Source: Episyrphus balteatus (Eukaryota; Arthropoda; Insecta; Diptera; Syrphidae). Taken from it: DNA of 64,000 nt. Both the position numbers and the translations under genes were made by a program. Below, piece by piece: positions 24,626 through 35,347 of this stretch. The stretch lies in the NCBI RefSeq assembly GCF_945859705.1, contig NC_079134.1, forward strand, positions 41,678,576-41,742,575, read 5' to 3'. The notes under the pieces were generated by a model. That model was not told where the DNA came from. It made no database searches and saw only the letters and a list, made by a program, of their open reading frames with translations. Position 1 is the first letter of the stretch. Every line of letters begins with the position of its first letter.

Positions 24626-25594
24626 GGGGGAAGTGGTCACCCTTCGTACAGTTTTCACTTATTTTTTTTTAGTTATTTATTTACTCACTCCAGCTTCGAG
24701 AAAATGGACTTTATTTGTAATATGTATATTATTACACTTTACAAAAAAATTTGACACTTCTTAGTCAAAGGCTTAAATAGTTATAGCCATTTTACTGGGA
24801 TTAGATTTTTGTACGAATCCTCCCCACCCGTGGGGTACCTTCGTACAGCACATGGGGTACATTCGTACAGGATATTTAAAAAGTTAATTTGACTAACTTT
24901 TGATTTGTCAAATGCCAAATTTGAGTTTTAAAACATTAAATTACTTATTAATTTATTAATTAATTGAACTTGACTCAGAAAAAAACAAAAACAAATAAAA
25001 AACTTTATTTTTCGCGATTCGACGATTCTGAAACAAATTATTATTTACATATATAAAAATACCAACCTTAATTTACTATAGAATGCGAAAAACTTATTAT
25101 AGAGGTTTAAATTTCATTTCAATAAAACTGTAACTCCGTGTTTTGATTGTTATCTGCTCAAGAAAATTTACTGGCGGGCATACGTATGCGTACGAATGTG
25201 CCCCATGTTTGACTGTACGAATGCTCCCCAAGCTGTACATATTGCAGAAAAATCGATTTTTGAAAAAATGTACTGAGATTTTGCAATATTTATAATTAAA
25301 ACACAAATTTAACACTTTAAACAACAATTCTTCATTACTGTTTAGCCAAAATCATACTTAACTTAAACACAACATGACATCAAATGTACATAAAAAAATT
25401 ACTCAGAGCACTAAAAAACACTAAAAGTCTTGTGGCGACCGAATCCGTTGCACTTAGGATTCAAAATTTATCTAGCAGCTCGGCGCCTACTATGTCTATG
25501 CACACTAGTAAGCACGTGTTTGAATACCGTTTAGTTTTTGTTTTAAGCTCACTGTACGAAGGGTGACCGTGTACGAAGGGTGACCACTTCCCCC
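24626..25594. mobile_element. TA-flanked element with GGGGGAAGTGG ends, in a 3' UTR
   Basis: Terminal inverted repeats GGGGGAAGTGGTCACCCTTC and complement, flanked by TA on both sides (24624-24625, 25595-25596). CTTCGTACAG-type words recur inside near both ends (for example near 24830-24860 and 25200-25225), a subterminal repeat pattern. No transposase is visible, so it is non-autonomous. TA duplication fits the Tc1/mariner superfamily; the assignment is inference. Confidence 0.75.
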
Positions 25595-26006
25595 TATTAA
25601 ATGAACAATAAAATAACTTATATTTATACAAATGAAATGTTTACTTTCTTTTAATTTCAATATATAAACGCATTTTGGTTTACTAGAAAATTATTGTTTT
25701 TTCGTCTTGAAAGGATTGCAAGATCGACTCACAAGTTTTTAGCTTGTTAGTACTGGTATTTAGGTAAACCAAACACATTTGGTAGAGTTAAGACTTCTGA
25801 GTTTCACTTATTGGCGCTCTTTAGTCTTGTGAAAAGATTAACAAGATTGTTAAGAGAATTTTTCACTTAAAGTAACCTTAGACTTTGAATTACTCAAATT
25901 ACCTTGAATTTCATAATTCTGTATCGCTTGTGAGAATATTTTTAGTCTAACAAAATCCATGAACAAAAAATGGAAAATTTATTCACCATACAAAATAATA
26001 ACAAAA

Positions 26007-26962
26007 AAATATTCATAATAACCATAAATTAGAAAAAAAAGAAATTCTATTAAAAATGTATACAAAATAATTCAAGGATCTTGTTCGACGGGTTTTATAT
26101 TAAAATCTATTCTATATTATGTATAGGCAAATCCCCTAAAGATTTATAAACGTATAAGGAAAAAATTCCAAACTTTACAATGAACCTTCTTCGTTCGCAT
26201 TATTACAATACATCGCCAAAATACACCCTCAAAATGGTACATCATTAATTCAAATACTGAAATTCCATCAGAAGTAGATAATGTATAATACGATCTAGGT
26301 AGTATCCTAGTTTTTATAAAACAGCCCCTAAATATACCTTAACACTAGTCATATTGCATATACAAAAAAAAAAAATATCCTTAACCTAAATTTTAGTAAA
26401 ATATTCAAAACATCCCAGCGCAATCTACCCGAAACGAACCTATGCTTGTAAATTATTAATGAGCGGATCTCGAGGTAGGTTCTTTTGAACTCACTTTAAA
26501 TGGCATCAATTCATTTTTTTTTTTCATCTAAACCGATGCTATAAGCAATCAAGGAGGAGAAAGACTATGATTTGGGATTTACCGCGCAGTTAAGAAATTT
26601 CAAAGTTGTTTTTATGGAATTGGAATATCCTTGGAAATCTAAACAAAAAAAAAATGGTCGAATTAATTTCTTCGGGTTTTTTTGTATACCTAAAAAGAAT
26701 TATGTGAGGTTATGTTTGAAATGTTAAACAACTACACAATTCTTAAAAGAGGACACACAAAAGCAAAGAAAAAAAAAAACTAAAAACATCAAAAAGGACT
26801 CTCGCTCTTCCTTAAGGATGATTCTTCTGGTTTCATTGTAAAGTAAAAAGATCCTGTGACAACGACACAACGGAATCGATATAAATCAGGATATTTTTTT
26901 TTCCGGCAACTGACACATACAAAGAGAGATGTCGTATAATATAAAAAGTATACACCTACCTA
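26007..26962. other. AT-rich spacer, nothing recognised
   Basis: No long frame; several 8-10 base A runs. Part near 26800-26900 (TTCCTTAAGGATGATTC) is non-repetitive. Confidence 0.4.
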
Positions 26963-26970
26963 CTCGTAAA

Positions 26971-27644
26971 CAGGGATGAGAATGCTAAGCCCGAAAAGTG
27001 AAACATACTGCCCAAAAAAACGAAGTAGATTTGGAAAATATGTAGCAGATAATGAAAAAAAAAATATACATATTATAAAACAAAGGAAAAAAAAAAAACC
27101 AGCACCGATTTAAATGAGACCTGCATGGCTTGAAAGCGCATCACTCGTAAATAACAAATATGATTTTTTTTCTCAAAAAGCCATCCCCGTGATTGCTATA
27201 ATGATTTTTAATTTCAAATTATAAAGTGTTTTTTATTACAAAATTATTTTCATTGACTTGGTCTTAGTTCCATGAGCAAAGATGTGCCATCTGCCATATA
27301 ATAACCTAAGATTGTTTTTTAAAAGCCGATGTCTGATTTATTTTATGCAAAATGCATGACCGGACCCACAGCCATTATGTGGATCTGGGCGGTGACATAA
27401 AATAATTGATATCTTGGATGGGTCTTTGATTTGGATGTATATGATGTGAAATTCTTGCAGTGCCTAAAGAGCACTAACAATGCATTCTTAACAAAAAATG
27501 AAACAAGATGACACATCTTAAATGAAATTTTGTTCGTTAGAAAAAATTTGTTAAACGAAGTAGAAATAGGTTGCTACGTAGCAGATACATCAAAATAAAT
27601 TAATGAAGTAGATCTGCTACATATGAAGTAAATACTCATCTCTG
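26971..27644. mobile_element. hAT non-autonomous element, 674 bp, perfect target duplication
   Basis: Short inverted ends CAGGGATGAG and CTCATCTCTG, flanked by the perfect 8-bp direct repeat CTCGTAAA (26963-26970 and 27645-27652). Eight-bp duplication and CAG-type ends are typical of hAT. No ORF. The subterminal regions also carry related GAAGTAGAT words. Confidence 0.85.
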
Positions 27645-27652
27645 CTCGTAAA

Positions 27653-28330
27653 TATAGGGAAGTGCTTTTAATGCACTTTATTGCTGTTAGTCAGTTAAAG
27701 CCTTTTTGGGTCATTGAACTGGATTCGCATAGAGAGGAGGATGAGATTCACACTAATGGATGTCCTTTCGTTTATATGGATGTCGTGTGTTGGAATTTGC
27801 CTTTGCTTTTGCTCTGCCTGTGGGGTTTGTTATTTTTTTTTTGTGTGCTTTTTTTTTGCAAAATTTCTACTGCTACTATCAGAGAGGTATAGTAGGTATG
27901 TTAAAAGAAAAGAAGAGACTTATTCCATTTAATTTGACAGGAAGAGTGGAAAAGGATAAATCTTAATTGGACACTGGACAAGGCTTGTATTCGTATATGT
28001 GTCGTATTCTGGCCTATGAGAGTAAATTGCAATTTGAAGCAGATTTCAAACGAGTATCAAGTAGTTTTAGGCTATTAGATGATTTTTTTTTTGCAGTGCA
28101 CCTTTAACCCATCTTTTAATTGCGTTCTGAACTTTTTTTTTTTAAAGTACCTATATAGGAAAATTGAAAAAAAAAGACTAAAAATGTACCAAAATTTACT
28201 AATTTTTTTTTTTGGAAAAGCCTAAAAAATCTTAACCTTTTTGTTATGAAACTTAGATCCTTGTAAGATTTTGAACGTCAGAAAAAACACTAATTTTCCC
28301 GTGAACCACCAAATGAATGTATAAAAATAT
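27653..28330. other. AT-rich spacer between hAT element and peptide copy 3
   Basis: Three overlapping 68-76 codon frames at 27662-27966 in different phases have no motifs and arise from T- and G-rich text. Confidence 0.4.
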
Positions 28331-28405
28331 TAAAATTAAAAACAAGCAATTATTTTATTTTATAAATATATATTAATTTATTATTTGATAATCATTATAT
28401 TTATT

Positions 28406-28567
28406 TTAAAAACGAGTTCTCCTTTGGGTAAAAACTGGTGAAGTTTTTGGTGTACGTAGTCCACCATTGATATTGTGTCTGCCTCCGGTATCAAATTTGG
28501 CCTCGACAGCGGTTGAAATTAGAGCAATCACAGCAAATATAACCACGAAAAATATTTGAAAATTCAT
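28406..28567 (-). CDS. Small secreted cationic peptide, copy 3
   Basis: A 53-residue precursor with the same 23-residue signal peptide (ending TAVEA) and 30-residue mature part (KFDTGGRHNINGG ... RRTRF) as copies 1 and 2. An in-frame ATG upstream at 28615 would add 16 polar residues (asparagine- and lysine-rich) ahead of the hydrophobic core; I chose the inner ATG because it alone aligns with all other members and gives a normal signal peptide. The TATA box is at 28662-28669 and GGGGATTTTT at 28721-28730. A minus-strand AATAAA is at 28354-28359. Flanks beyond about 80 bp either side differ from copies 1 and 2, so this copy did not arise by the same duplication event. The mature peptide is conserved while flanks diverge, which suggests selection; the role is unrecognised. 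Confidence 0.8.
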   Translation of the reverse strand: MNFQIFFVVIFAVIALISTAVEAKFDTGGRHNINGGLRTPKTSPVFTQRRTRF

Positions 28568-28661
28568 TTTGATTTTATTGTTCTGGTTGAAATTTTTTTG
28601 TTGAATGAAGTTCAAACTGCAGCTTGTTGAGTTGTGATGATTGATTTTGGATTGAACAGAT

Positions 28662-28730
28662 TATTTATACAAAATTTTATTATTATAAAAAATGCGTAAA
28701 AAAGCACTTTGATTTTTTAAGGGGATTTTT
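28662..28730 (-). promoter_or_regulatory. Promoter of peptide copy 3: TATA box and kB-like site
   Basis: TATAAATA on the minus strand at 28662-28669 and GGGGATTTTT on the plus strand at 28721-28730, 51-52 bp apart, matching the arrangement of copies 1 and 2 although the sequence between has diverged. Confidence 0.55.
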
Positions 28731-28739
28731 TTTGTCTTG

Positions 28740-29579
28740 AAAAGATGTAGGGTAAACCCCAGAAACTTTTCAAATTTTTTTTTTTTTTCAAGTGAGTTAT
28801 CTTTTGCAAACCTTAATCTTTTAAGAACAAAATAAAACACGGAGACGTCAAATCTCATGATAATTATTTTTTATTATTATTTTTTTTTACTATGAGTGAG
28901 AATTTATTATTTTCCTACCAAGTTGAAAAAATCATACGTATGGGATATTATTGTTTCCTTAAATTAAATTGTCAATTGATTTTGAATAATGACTTTTAAT
29001 AGGTTGGTCTTTTGAAAAAATGTTTTTTTGTCATAATTTAAAAAATCAATGATTTTTAGACTTGAAAAAATATATTTTTATTTTGTGGTTTTTAAGGTGA
29101 AATATAACAAATCAACTTAACCTTCTAAATAGGAATGTTATATGGACTACATTTTTTAGTCAAGCAAGAATCCTTAATCAAATTAATAACATTTGAGGCA
29201 CACAATGCCCACACCAGTAGATTTACCTTTTCTAAATTATAAATTAAAACAGGTCACTGTGGTGTATACGTACTATTTTTTATAAGGGTAGTATAGCGAA
29301 AATAAAAGTCGGGCTATCCTGGGCTTACGTTGGGCAAACGAACCACAGTACAAAACCAGCAATTTTTACTATCAATAAAAATTTATACAATGAATAAAAA
29401 ATAATTTTTTGTGATTTTTTAAGTGAAAAAAAATATAATTTATTTATATGTACATACGTTAAAGTATTTTTAAGAAAAGTTATTGTGTAATAACATAAGT
29501 AAAGAATTTTTAAATTCATTTCATGATAGATATATATCTAGATCATGATAGTACATATTAAAAAATTTACAACTATGAG
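28740..29579. other. AT-rich spacer, nothing recognised
   Basis: The text GGTCACTGTGGTGTATACG near 29252 and TAGCGAAAATAAAAGTCGGG near 29293 resemble sequence at 31557-31640, so parts are repetitive. Confidence 0.35.
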
Positions 29580-29975
29580 AAATAGGTTCGCGCTGTCCAT
29601 AGTTTGTAGAATAAGGATTTTCAAATATAAAATTTCTCGTTCTCAAAGGTCGACAAGAGTTTGCATTCCTACCAATAAACATCTGGAGTTATAATCAAGG
29701 TTTACATAAGCATTTGTTCCGAAATTTCTTAAAGCAAACCTCAAAAAATTTTTTTGAACATTTTTAATTGTTATTATAAGTTTTTTCGTATCGGGACACC
29801 AATTGACTGAACAATACTCCAATAATGGTCGTACAAGAGAACAATAAATGGCTTTTAATGTGTACGGATCCTTAAAATCAGTAGAATTCCGTTTAAGGAA
29901 ACCTAACATTTAATTGGATTTTGAAACAATGTAAGAAACGTTTGAATTAAAGTTGTATAATTTTAGGACTAAAGG
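29580..29975 (-). pseudogene. Non-LTR retrotransposon fragment, C-terminal part of RT ORF
   Basis: The minus strand reads ...VSYIVSKSN, a stop, then MLGFLKRNSTDFKDPYTL, CSLVRPLLEYCSVNWCP and IKNVQKNFLRFALR, which is the region C-terminal to the reverse transcriptase in Jockey/CR1-type LINEs and parallels the LINE at 42.3-43.9 kb (NSMLGFVIRNS, LEYCSVVWNP, IEKVQKK). A nonsense codon lies just before MLGF, and a frameshift near 29643 moves the end (RNFIFENPYSTNYG) to another frame. The fragment is 5'-truncated close to the hAT insertion at 29981. Confidence 0.75.
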
Positions 29976-29980
29976 TGACC

Positions 29981-31556
29981 CAGGGGCGTATACAGGTTTA
30001 CTTCTTGGGGGGGGGTCATGCCAAAATTTTTGGCACAACAATTTTGATAGGTGGAAAATGTGATAGTTGAATCGAACAAAAACGGAATGTGATTCGTTTG
30101 CTTCCATTGAATAATTTGCCTAAAAGCAACTAGGTATGTATATATTTTTTCCGCTAGCATAAAGTAATTTTAAAAGTTACAATAAAAAATAAAATCTTTT
30201 TTTATGTAATAAACAGTGGTAACTTTTGAATTAAATGTCTTCTTAACCTCAGGCAAACGAATCGAATTTGAAAATAATTTTTTTTTTTAATTTTGTTTTA
30301 AAATTGAATGAAAAAATTTAGTTTGGAGTTTGATACACCAAATCGAGCTAAGAAAAAACTTAAAAGAAAATAAAGTTTCTTCTTTGTTTTATATACTGAT
30401 GAAAATGACACTCGGTTTCGTGACTACACGGTGCTATTACACCTCAAAAGATAATTTTTGAATAAATTACCTCAGTACAGACAAAATTAAAAATTAATTG
30501 TCTAATTTTTGTTTTAAATAATTTTTTGTTGTATTGTTTTCGTATTAGAAGTGACACAAAAATGTAAAATTTTCGGGGTGGTCGTGAATTTTTTCTCGTT
30601 ATAACTTAAACAGTTTTGGGCGTGCAAAAAAAAAACATAATATAAATATAAATTTAGATTTGTACAAAAATTATGATAAGATTTTTTCGGTTAGATGAAC
30701 CTTAATCGAGAAAAAAATGTAATATTGACGACTATGTCCGAAAATTTTACCTACATTTTTTCGTTGAAAACTTTTTATACGGAAACATTACAAAAAAAAA
30801 AGTTTTTTAATAAAAAAAAAATAGAGAATGAGTTTTTCTACAAAACAAGACAAAACAATCTTTTCTACAACAAACGGAAGCCGAGAAAATCACAAAAAGG
30901 CATTTTTCAAAATGGCGGCCAAAAATTTTTTTGTAAAAATGTACTTATTTATGAAATATCAATGCTTTCCGAATATTCTCAGATGATTCACTTATGTAGT
31001 TATAGTAAAAACTGAGATTTTTGCCAAAAATTGAACAAACCTCAAAAAACTTCAGTTCTGCAAGATTTCTAAAATTATAGTTTGCCTTAAACGCGATTGA
31101 AGATTGAGTAATGTATGAAAATCGATGAGTTCTTGAGGATTAATCCGTTTATTTTTATAGGGAAAGTTGCTCTAATGATGATTTTTTTTTTACATACCCA
31201 ATTCAATTTTTTTTTCGTATTCTTGTACGGATTTTAAATCTACACAAAACTCTACAGCAGAACTCAACTTAGTGTCTGTCAATTTGTAATATTATCGAAC
31301 TAATGAAAATAATCCTAATCCAGCATAGCATTCGCTAAAAATATGATCGCATCCCCAAAAAATGGTAAAATAGGTTGTTTGAATACCAAAAATTTTGTTC
31401 ACTTTTCATTTTCGTTCATGTTCTAAAACTTCAATATTTTGAAAACGGTCTTTCTTAAAGGAATTGAGTATAACATAACAATTTCTTGTTTAAGTTTTGA
31501 GTTCTTGGGGGGGGTCATGACCCCGTGACCCCCCCCCCCCCTTGTATACGCCGTTG
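29981..31556. mobile_element. hAT non-autonomous element, 1,576 bp, perfect target duplication
   Basis: Inverted ends CAGGGGCGTATACAGG and CTTGTATACGCCGTTG, flanked by the perfect 8-bp repeat AGGTGACC (29973-29980 and 31557-31564). Just inside each end is a G-run followed by GTCATG (about 30005-30020 and 31506-31520). A 106-codon AT-rich ORF inside (30695-31015) shows no hAT transposase motif. Non-autonomous. Confidence 0.9.
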
Positions 31557-31564
31557 AGGTGACC

Positions 31565-32579
31565 TAGCGAAAAAAATCTTGGGTTATCCTTGGCTATCTT
31601 TGGGCAATCAAAACAGGCAGGTTTGAAAAAATATTTGGGAATGCCAACTTCACATAGCCCAGCTTAATCTGTCTGAATTGAATTGAGAAGACTCTACTTT
31701 GAAGATAATGAATGAATAAAACAAAATTTGGATATTATTGTGAGAACAAGTTTTTATTTAAAGAAATGTTTCATGATAGTTTTTTCAACATTAAATCAAC
31801 GTTGAATATATTACATTTTACGTTGCGTTTTTTCCCTCAGTGTTCTTATTCTTTTCTATTACAACATCCGCCTTATGTTTAAGTGCTAAAATATTTGCAA
31901 AAAAAAAAATTTTTGGTTGTCATTTTGAGGACTTTTTATTTTTTCAGAAGCAAATTTTGTTTTTGGAATATGTCTTAAACGTAGGGCGGAAAAAAATGAT
32001 TTTTGGTTTGTATCCTTTTCTTGCCGTTTGAAGAAAAAAAAAATAATTTTTATGGACTTTAGAAAAAAGTTATATTTTGAACGAAAATTCCTATACAAAA
32101 ATTGTTTTATGAATATATTCTAAAAACGATGGTTTTTGGTATGTAAATAGAACTCATAGTGGACAAGAGATTGCATTGGTTTTTAAAAGGATTTTTCATT
32201 TTTCCAAATAATTTTTTAATGGTAGACAAACAAAAATTTTGAAGTAGAAAAAATTGTACAAAAGATGTACAAACGAATTATACTATTTTGGTTTAAAAAT
32301 TTTGATGTCACAGTTCTGGCTTCAAGGAGCTGAGTTATCGGTTATATTCAGACTCTGTTCTTTAAGGTGAAGACCATTTAAAAAACAGGTACAGGTTATA
32401 CACTGTTCTTGAATTATATTAGTCTCATATCAGCGATATAATTACATTATTACAATTTCAATTGCAACAAAACATGTACAATAAACAAACAATCTTTTTG
32501 GCCTTTTAATAAAAAAAGTTGTACAAATGTTTTTTTTTCTAAATACAGTCGAAAAATGTATTTCGTATATTTTTTACGC
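31565..32579. other. AT-rich DNA upstream of member 4
   Basis: Frames at 31840-32098 on both strands are AT-rich and have no motif. Nothing else seen. Confidence 0.4.
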
Positions 32580-32675
32580 AAAACCCCCCTGAAAAATTAA
32601 AATACACAAATTATGATTAATAGAGTGTTTTTTTTTTATTTAAACTTTATTTAAGATTAAGAAGCTGTATAAATA
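32580..32675 (+). promoter_or_regulatory. Promoter of member 4: kB-like site and TATA box
   Basis: AAAACCCCCC at 32580-32589 (GGGGGGTTTT on the other strand) is followed by TATAAATA at 32668-32675. The spacing is about 79 bp, longer than in copies 1-3 and close to member 5. Confidence 0.5.
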
Positions 32676-32765
32676 ATCTGGTTAAGGTAGAATAAATCAT
32701 CACAACTCAACGAGTTCTACTTCTTAATTCATTACCTAAAAAAATTTAAGGAAAACAAAATCAAA

Positions 32766-32918
32766 ATGAATTTCAAAGTATTTTTGGTGTTTATACTTGC
32801 CCTAATTGCTGTATTAACAACCGCTGTCGAAGCCAGATTTATAGGAGGAAGTCGCGGTGGTAGCCGTCCACCAAGACCATCAGGAACTTATACTTACAGC
32901 AAAACAGTTCGATTTTGA
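32766..32918 (+). CDS. Small secreted Gly/Pro/Arg peptide, divergent member 4
   Basis: A 50-residue precursor: 23-residue signal peptide beginning MNFKVFLVFI and ending TAVEA, then a 27-residue peptide starting RFIGGSRGGSRPPRPSG and ending SKTVRF, with six K/R and no acidic residue. The signal peptide and the terminal RF match the other members, but the centre is richer in proline, serine and tyrosine and lacks the GGRHNxNGG core. Upstream are AAAACCCCCC (a GGGGGGTTTT site on the other strand) at 32580-32589 and TATAAATA at 32668-32675; AATAAA follows at 32951-32956. It lies about 600 bp before member 5 in the same orientation, so the pair looks like a tandem duplication. Function is not recognised; short Pro/Arg-containing secreted peptides of insects are often antimicrobial, which is inference here. 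Confidence 0.78.
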   Translation: MNFKVFLVFILALIAVLTTAVEARFIGGSRGGSRPPRPSGTYTYSKTVRF

Positions 32919-33326
32919 ACAAAATCAATGTAATTTTATTATTATTTATTAATAAAAAGAAATTATAAAAATTTTAAAATGGTTTTTTATTTCACATTTT
33001 GGTTTATCTACAAGAAAATTAAGGAATATTTGGTTTATAAAAGCGATGCCTGTAATTTTTGAAACTTTAAATATTTTATATTATATTTATATTTATTTGG
33101 ATAAATATTTTATAAATTTTTAACATTGAATTTTAATCACCTTCTTTTTTTCCACGATACATATGAATATCTACAAACAATTGTGTGAATATAAAATCAA
33201 TATTCTCATCTGTGTAATTACTGAAAAATTGTTTTTATTTTGTTGAATGCTGATTTATTGGTATAGATTTTAAATAAAAAACAAAAATAAGATTGCCTCT
33301 GGGCTTTACATTTTTTTCATGAAAAC

Positions 33327-33428
33327 AAAAATCCCCTTCGAAAATAAAATACACACAAAATAAGATTAAAAAATGTTTTTTTCTATAAATTTTCAATTTT
33401 CAGAGATTAAAAAATTTGTATATAAATA
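33327..33428 (+). promoter_or_regulatory. Promoter of member 5: kB-like site and TATA box
   Basis: AAAAATCCCC at 33327-33336 (GGGGATTTTT on the other strand) and TATAAATA at 33421-33428, about 85 bp apart. The interval shares AAATACACA and AAGATTAA words with member 4 and with the relic at 22.2 kb. Confidence 0.55.
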
Positions 33429-33520
33429 ATCTCTCTCTTCAATGTCAAATAAATAGTAATCAGAATCACTTCACAATTCAATAAGCTGCAGTTGAATTTT
33501 ATATACAAAATAATATAAAA

Positions 33521-33691
33521 ATGAATTTTAAAGTATTTTTGATGGTTTTATTTGCTGTGATTGCTGTAACAACAACTCTTGTCGAGGCTAGATTTAATGT
33601 TGGCGGTGGTGGACATAATGTAAATGGTCATTTACGAATTGTTAAGAGCACAGGACCTTTTGGATCGAGTGAGAGGAGAACTCGTTTTTAA
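33521..33691 (+). CDS. Small secreted Gly-rich peptide, divergent member 5
   Basis: A 56-residue precursor with a 23-residue signal peptide (MNFKVFLMVL start, ending TLVEA) and a 33-residue mature peptide beginning RFNVGGGGHNVNGHLR and ending ERRTRF, about five net positive charges. The GGxHNxNGxLR core and RRTRF end link it to copies 1-3, while the RF at the mature N-terminus and the signal peptide link it to member 4, so it bridges the two subtypes. AAAAATCCCC (GGGGATTTTT on the other strand) is at 33327-33336, TATAAATA at 33421-33428 and AATAAA at 33716-33721. The 3' end is compact. I do not recognise the peptide; the shared promoter design suggests co-regulation with the rest of the cluster. 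Confidence 0.78.
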   Translation: MNFKVFLMVLFAVIAVTTTLVEARFNVGGGGHNVNGHLRIVKSTGPFGSSERRTRF

Positions 33692-33721
33692 AATAAATTT
33701 GATGATTAATAACACAATAAA

Positions 33722-34783
33722 AGAAATTCATAAATAAAAAACTGTGTTTTATTGGTTTTAAAATAGGGTTGCCACATTAATTTTTTCATTCATAAGAAAT
33801 TTGAATTTAATGTTAATGCAGATTTAATTTGTATGAAAATCGAATAAAAGAGGTAAACTCTTTAAGTTTCTTATGAAAAATTAAAATTCGATGAACTATG
33901 GTTAATAAAATGACAATTTTTTTGTATTTTGATACGATTTTAATTTTTTTTTTTATTAATTTGTATAAATTTTATTGGAGCAGTACCATTTCAAAATATT
34001 TTATTATTTTTTATCAAACTTTTATAAAAAAAAATCTACCACTTATTTAAAAAAGTTATTGATAATATTTGGACTGTTGCCTGTTGAGCAAAAGAATCCT
34101 ATGAATGAAAAATGAATAAAAATTAATGCGGAAAATCGACTAATACAGAAAAGTTATGTTTGCCAGAAAAAAAAATTATGTAAACAATCATTCATGCTCG
34201 TTTACTCAAAAGAAACAAAATTATGTTTAAAACCATTATGACAGATTATATGCTTAGGTTCAAATAAAATATTTAATTTTAGTATCGTCAAAAAAAAAAA
34301 AAAACAAATAAAAATAACGGAAAAAAACTTGAAATAATCAAAGTATACCTAATATTGACTTGAACTTTTTTAGCAAACAGACAATAAAATATTTTATAAA
34401 TAAGGTTTATATCCAATAATAATAATAATTAATCTTATTTTGCAATAATATATCACTACAAACAAATTCGCTGTCCAAAAAATTAAAGGAACAAAAAAAT
34501 GTAAAATTTTCTTTGTGAATATCTATAGGCTGTATGTTAGTGAAAAATGATAGCATAGAGATAAAACAAAAGCATGGGAAAGTTACAATCATCTATATTC
34601 TTACGATTTTAGTATCAAATTTTTGTTTTCGAATGTTGTTATCGCACAATCGTTTTTGATGTCAGCTAAGTTTGGATGCAGTATAAGAAGTGTCTCAATA
34701 TTTGAGCTCCAAAAAGTATGCAATTTAATTTTTTTTTAAACATACATTTTTGAAAACAAAATTTCAAATTCGTTACCGGTTTT
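33722..34783. other. AT-rich DNA, nothing recognised
   Basis: No frame longer than 61 codons. The peptide cluster appears to end at 33.7 kb. Confidence 0.4.
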
Positions 34784-35347
34784 AAATAAAATGCACGACT
34801 GAGTCGCACGTACTTGCTCTTGTAGTTCAAAATATCTTTATCTTAAATATCTATTGAAAATTTAATATTTTGTTTAGTCTGGAGAAAAAAAATCAAAAAA
34901 AATCGAAAGTTAAAAAAATTAAATTTTTTTAAATTTTATTTAAAAAAAAAAAATTTTACATCTTACACTTCAATATGATGTATGTAAATTTTGAATAAAA
35001 TTGACTTATGCTTTGATGAAATATATGAACTTAAAAAATATGTCAATTTTTGAAAAACGGCAACGCCATATTTCCGCTCTGAGCAGTTTTGTTAGAATCA
35101 ATAAAAGTATTACGGACACCAAATTTAATCAAAATCGTTAGAGCCGTTTTCGAGAAAATTGCAATACCTCGAAAACGTAATATGGGAGATATGCGCTAAA
35201 AAAGAGATATTAAAAAAATAAAAAAATGGGTCTAGAGAATTACGCAAAAATCAGCTGTACCAAGTTTCAAGCAAATCCATCCATCCGTTTAGGCCCTAGC
35301 TCGATGTACAGATGGACGCACAAACGCACACCACACACAGGCCGACG

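Larger units (their letters stand above)
24150..26006 (-). repeat. Right arm of inverted duplication carrying peptide copy 2
   Basis: Partner of 20034-20930. The arms share gene, promoter and downstream flank; only the right arm holds the 969 bp TA-flanked insertion. The 3.2 kb between the arms holds the relic gene and a copy of repeat family B. Confidence 0.8.

Noticed and set aside
28568..28615. Longer N-terminus for peptide copy 3
   Set aside because: The extra 16 polar residues precede the signal peptide and are absent from the other members.
20458..33691. RFamide neuropeptide precursors
   Set aside because: No glycine follows the terminal RF, so there is no amidation signal, and each precursor holds a single peptide.
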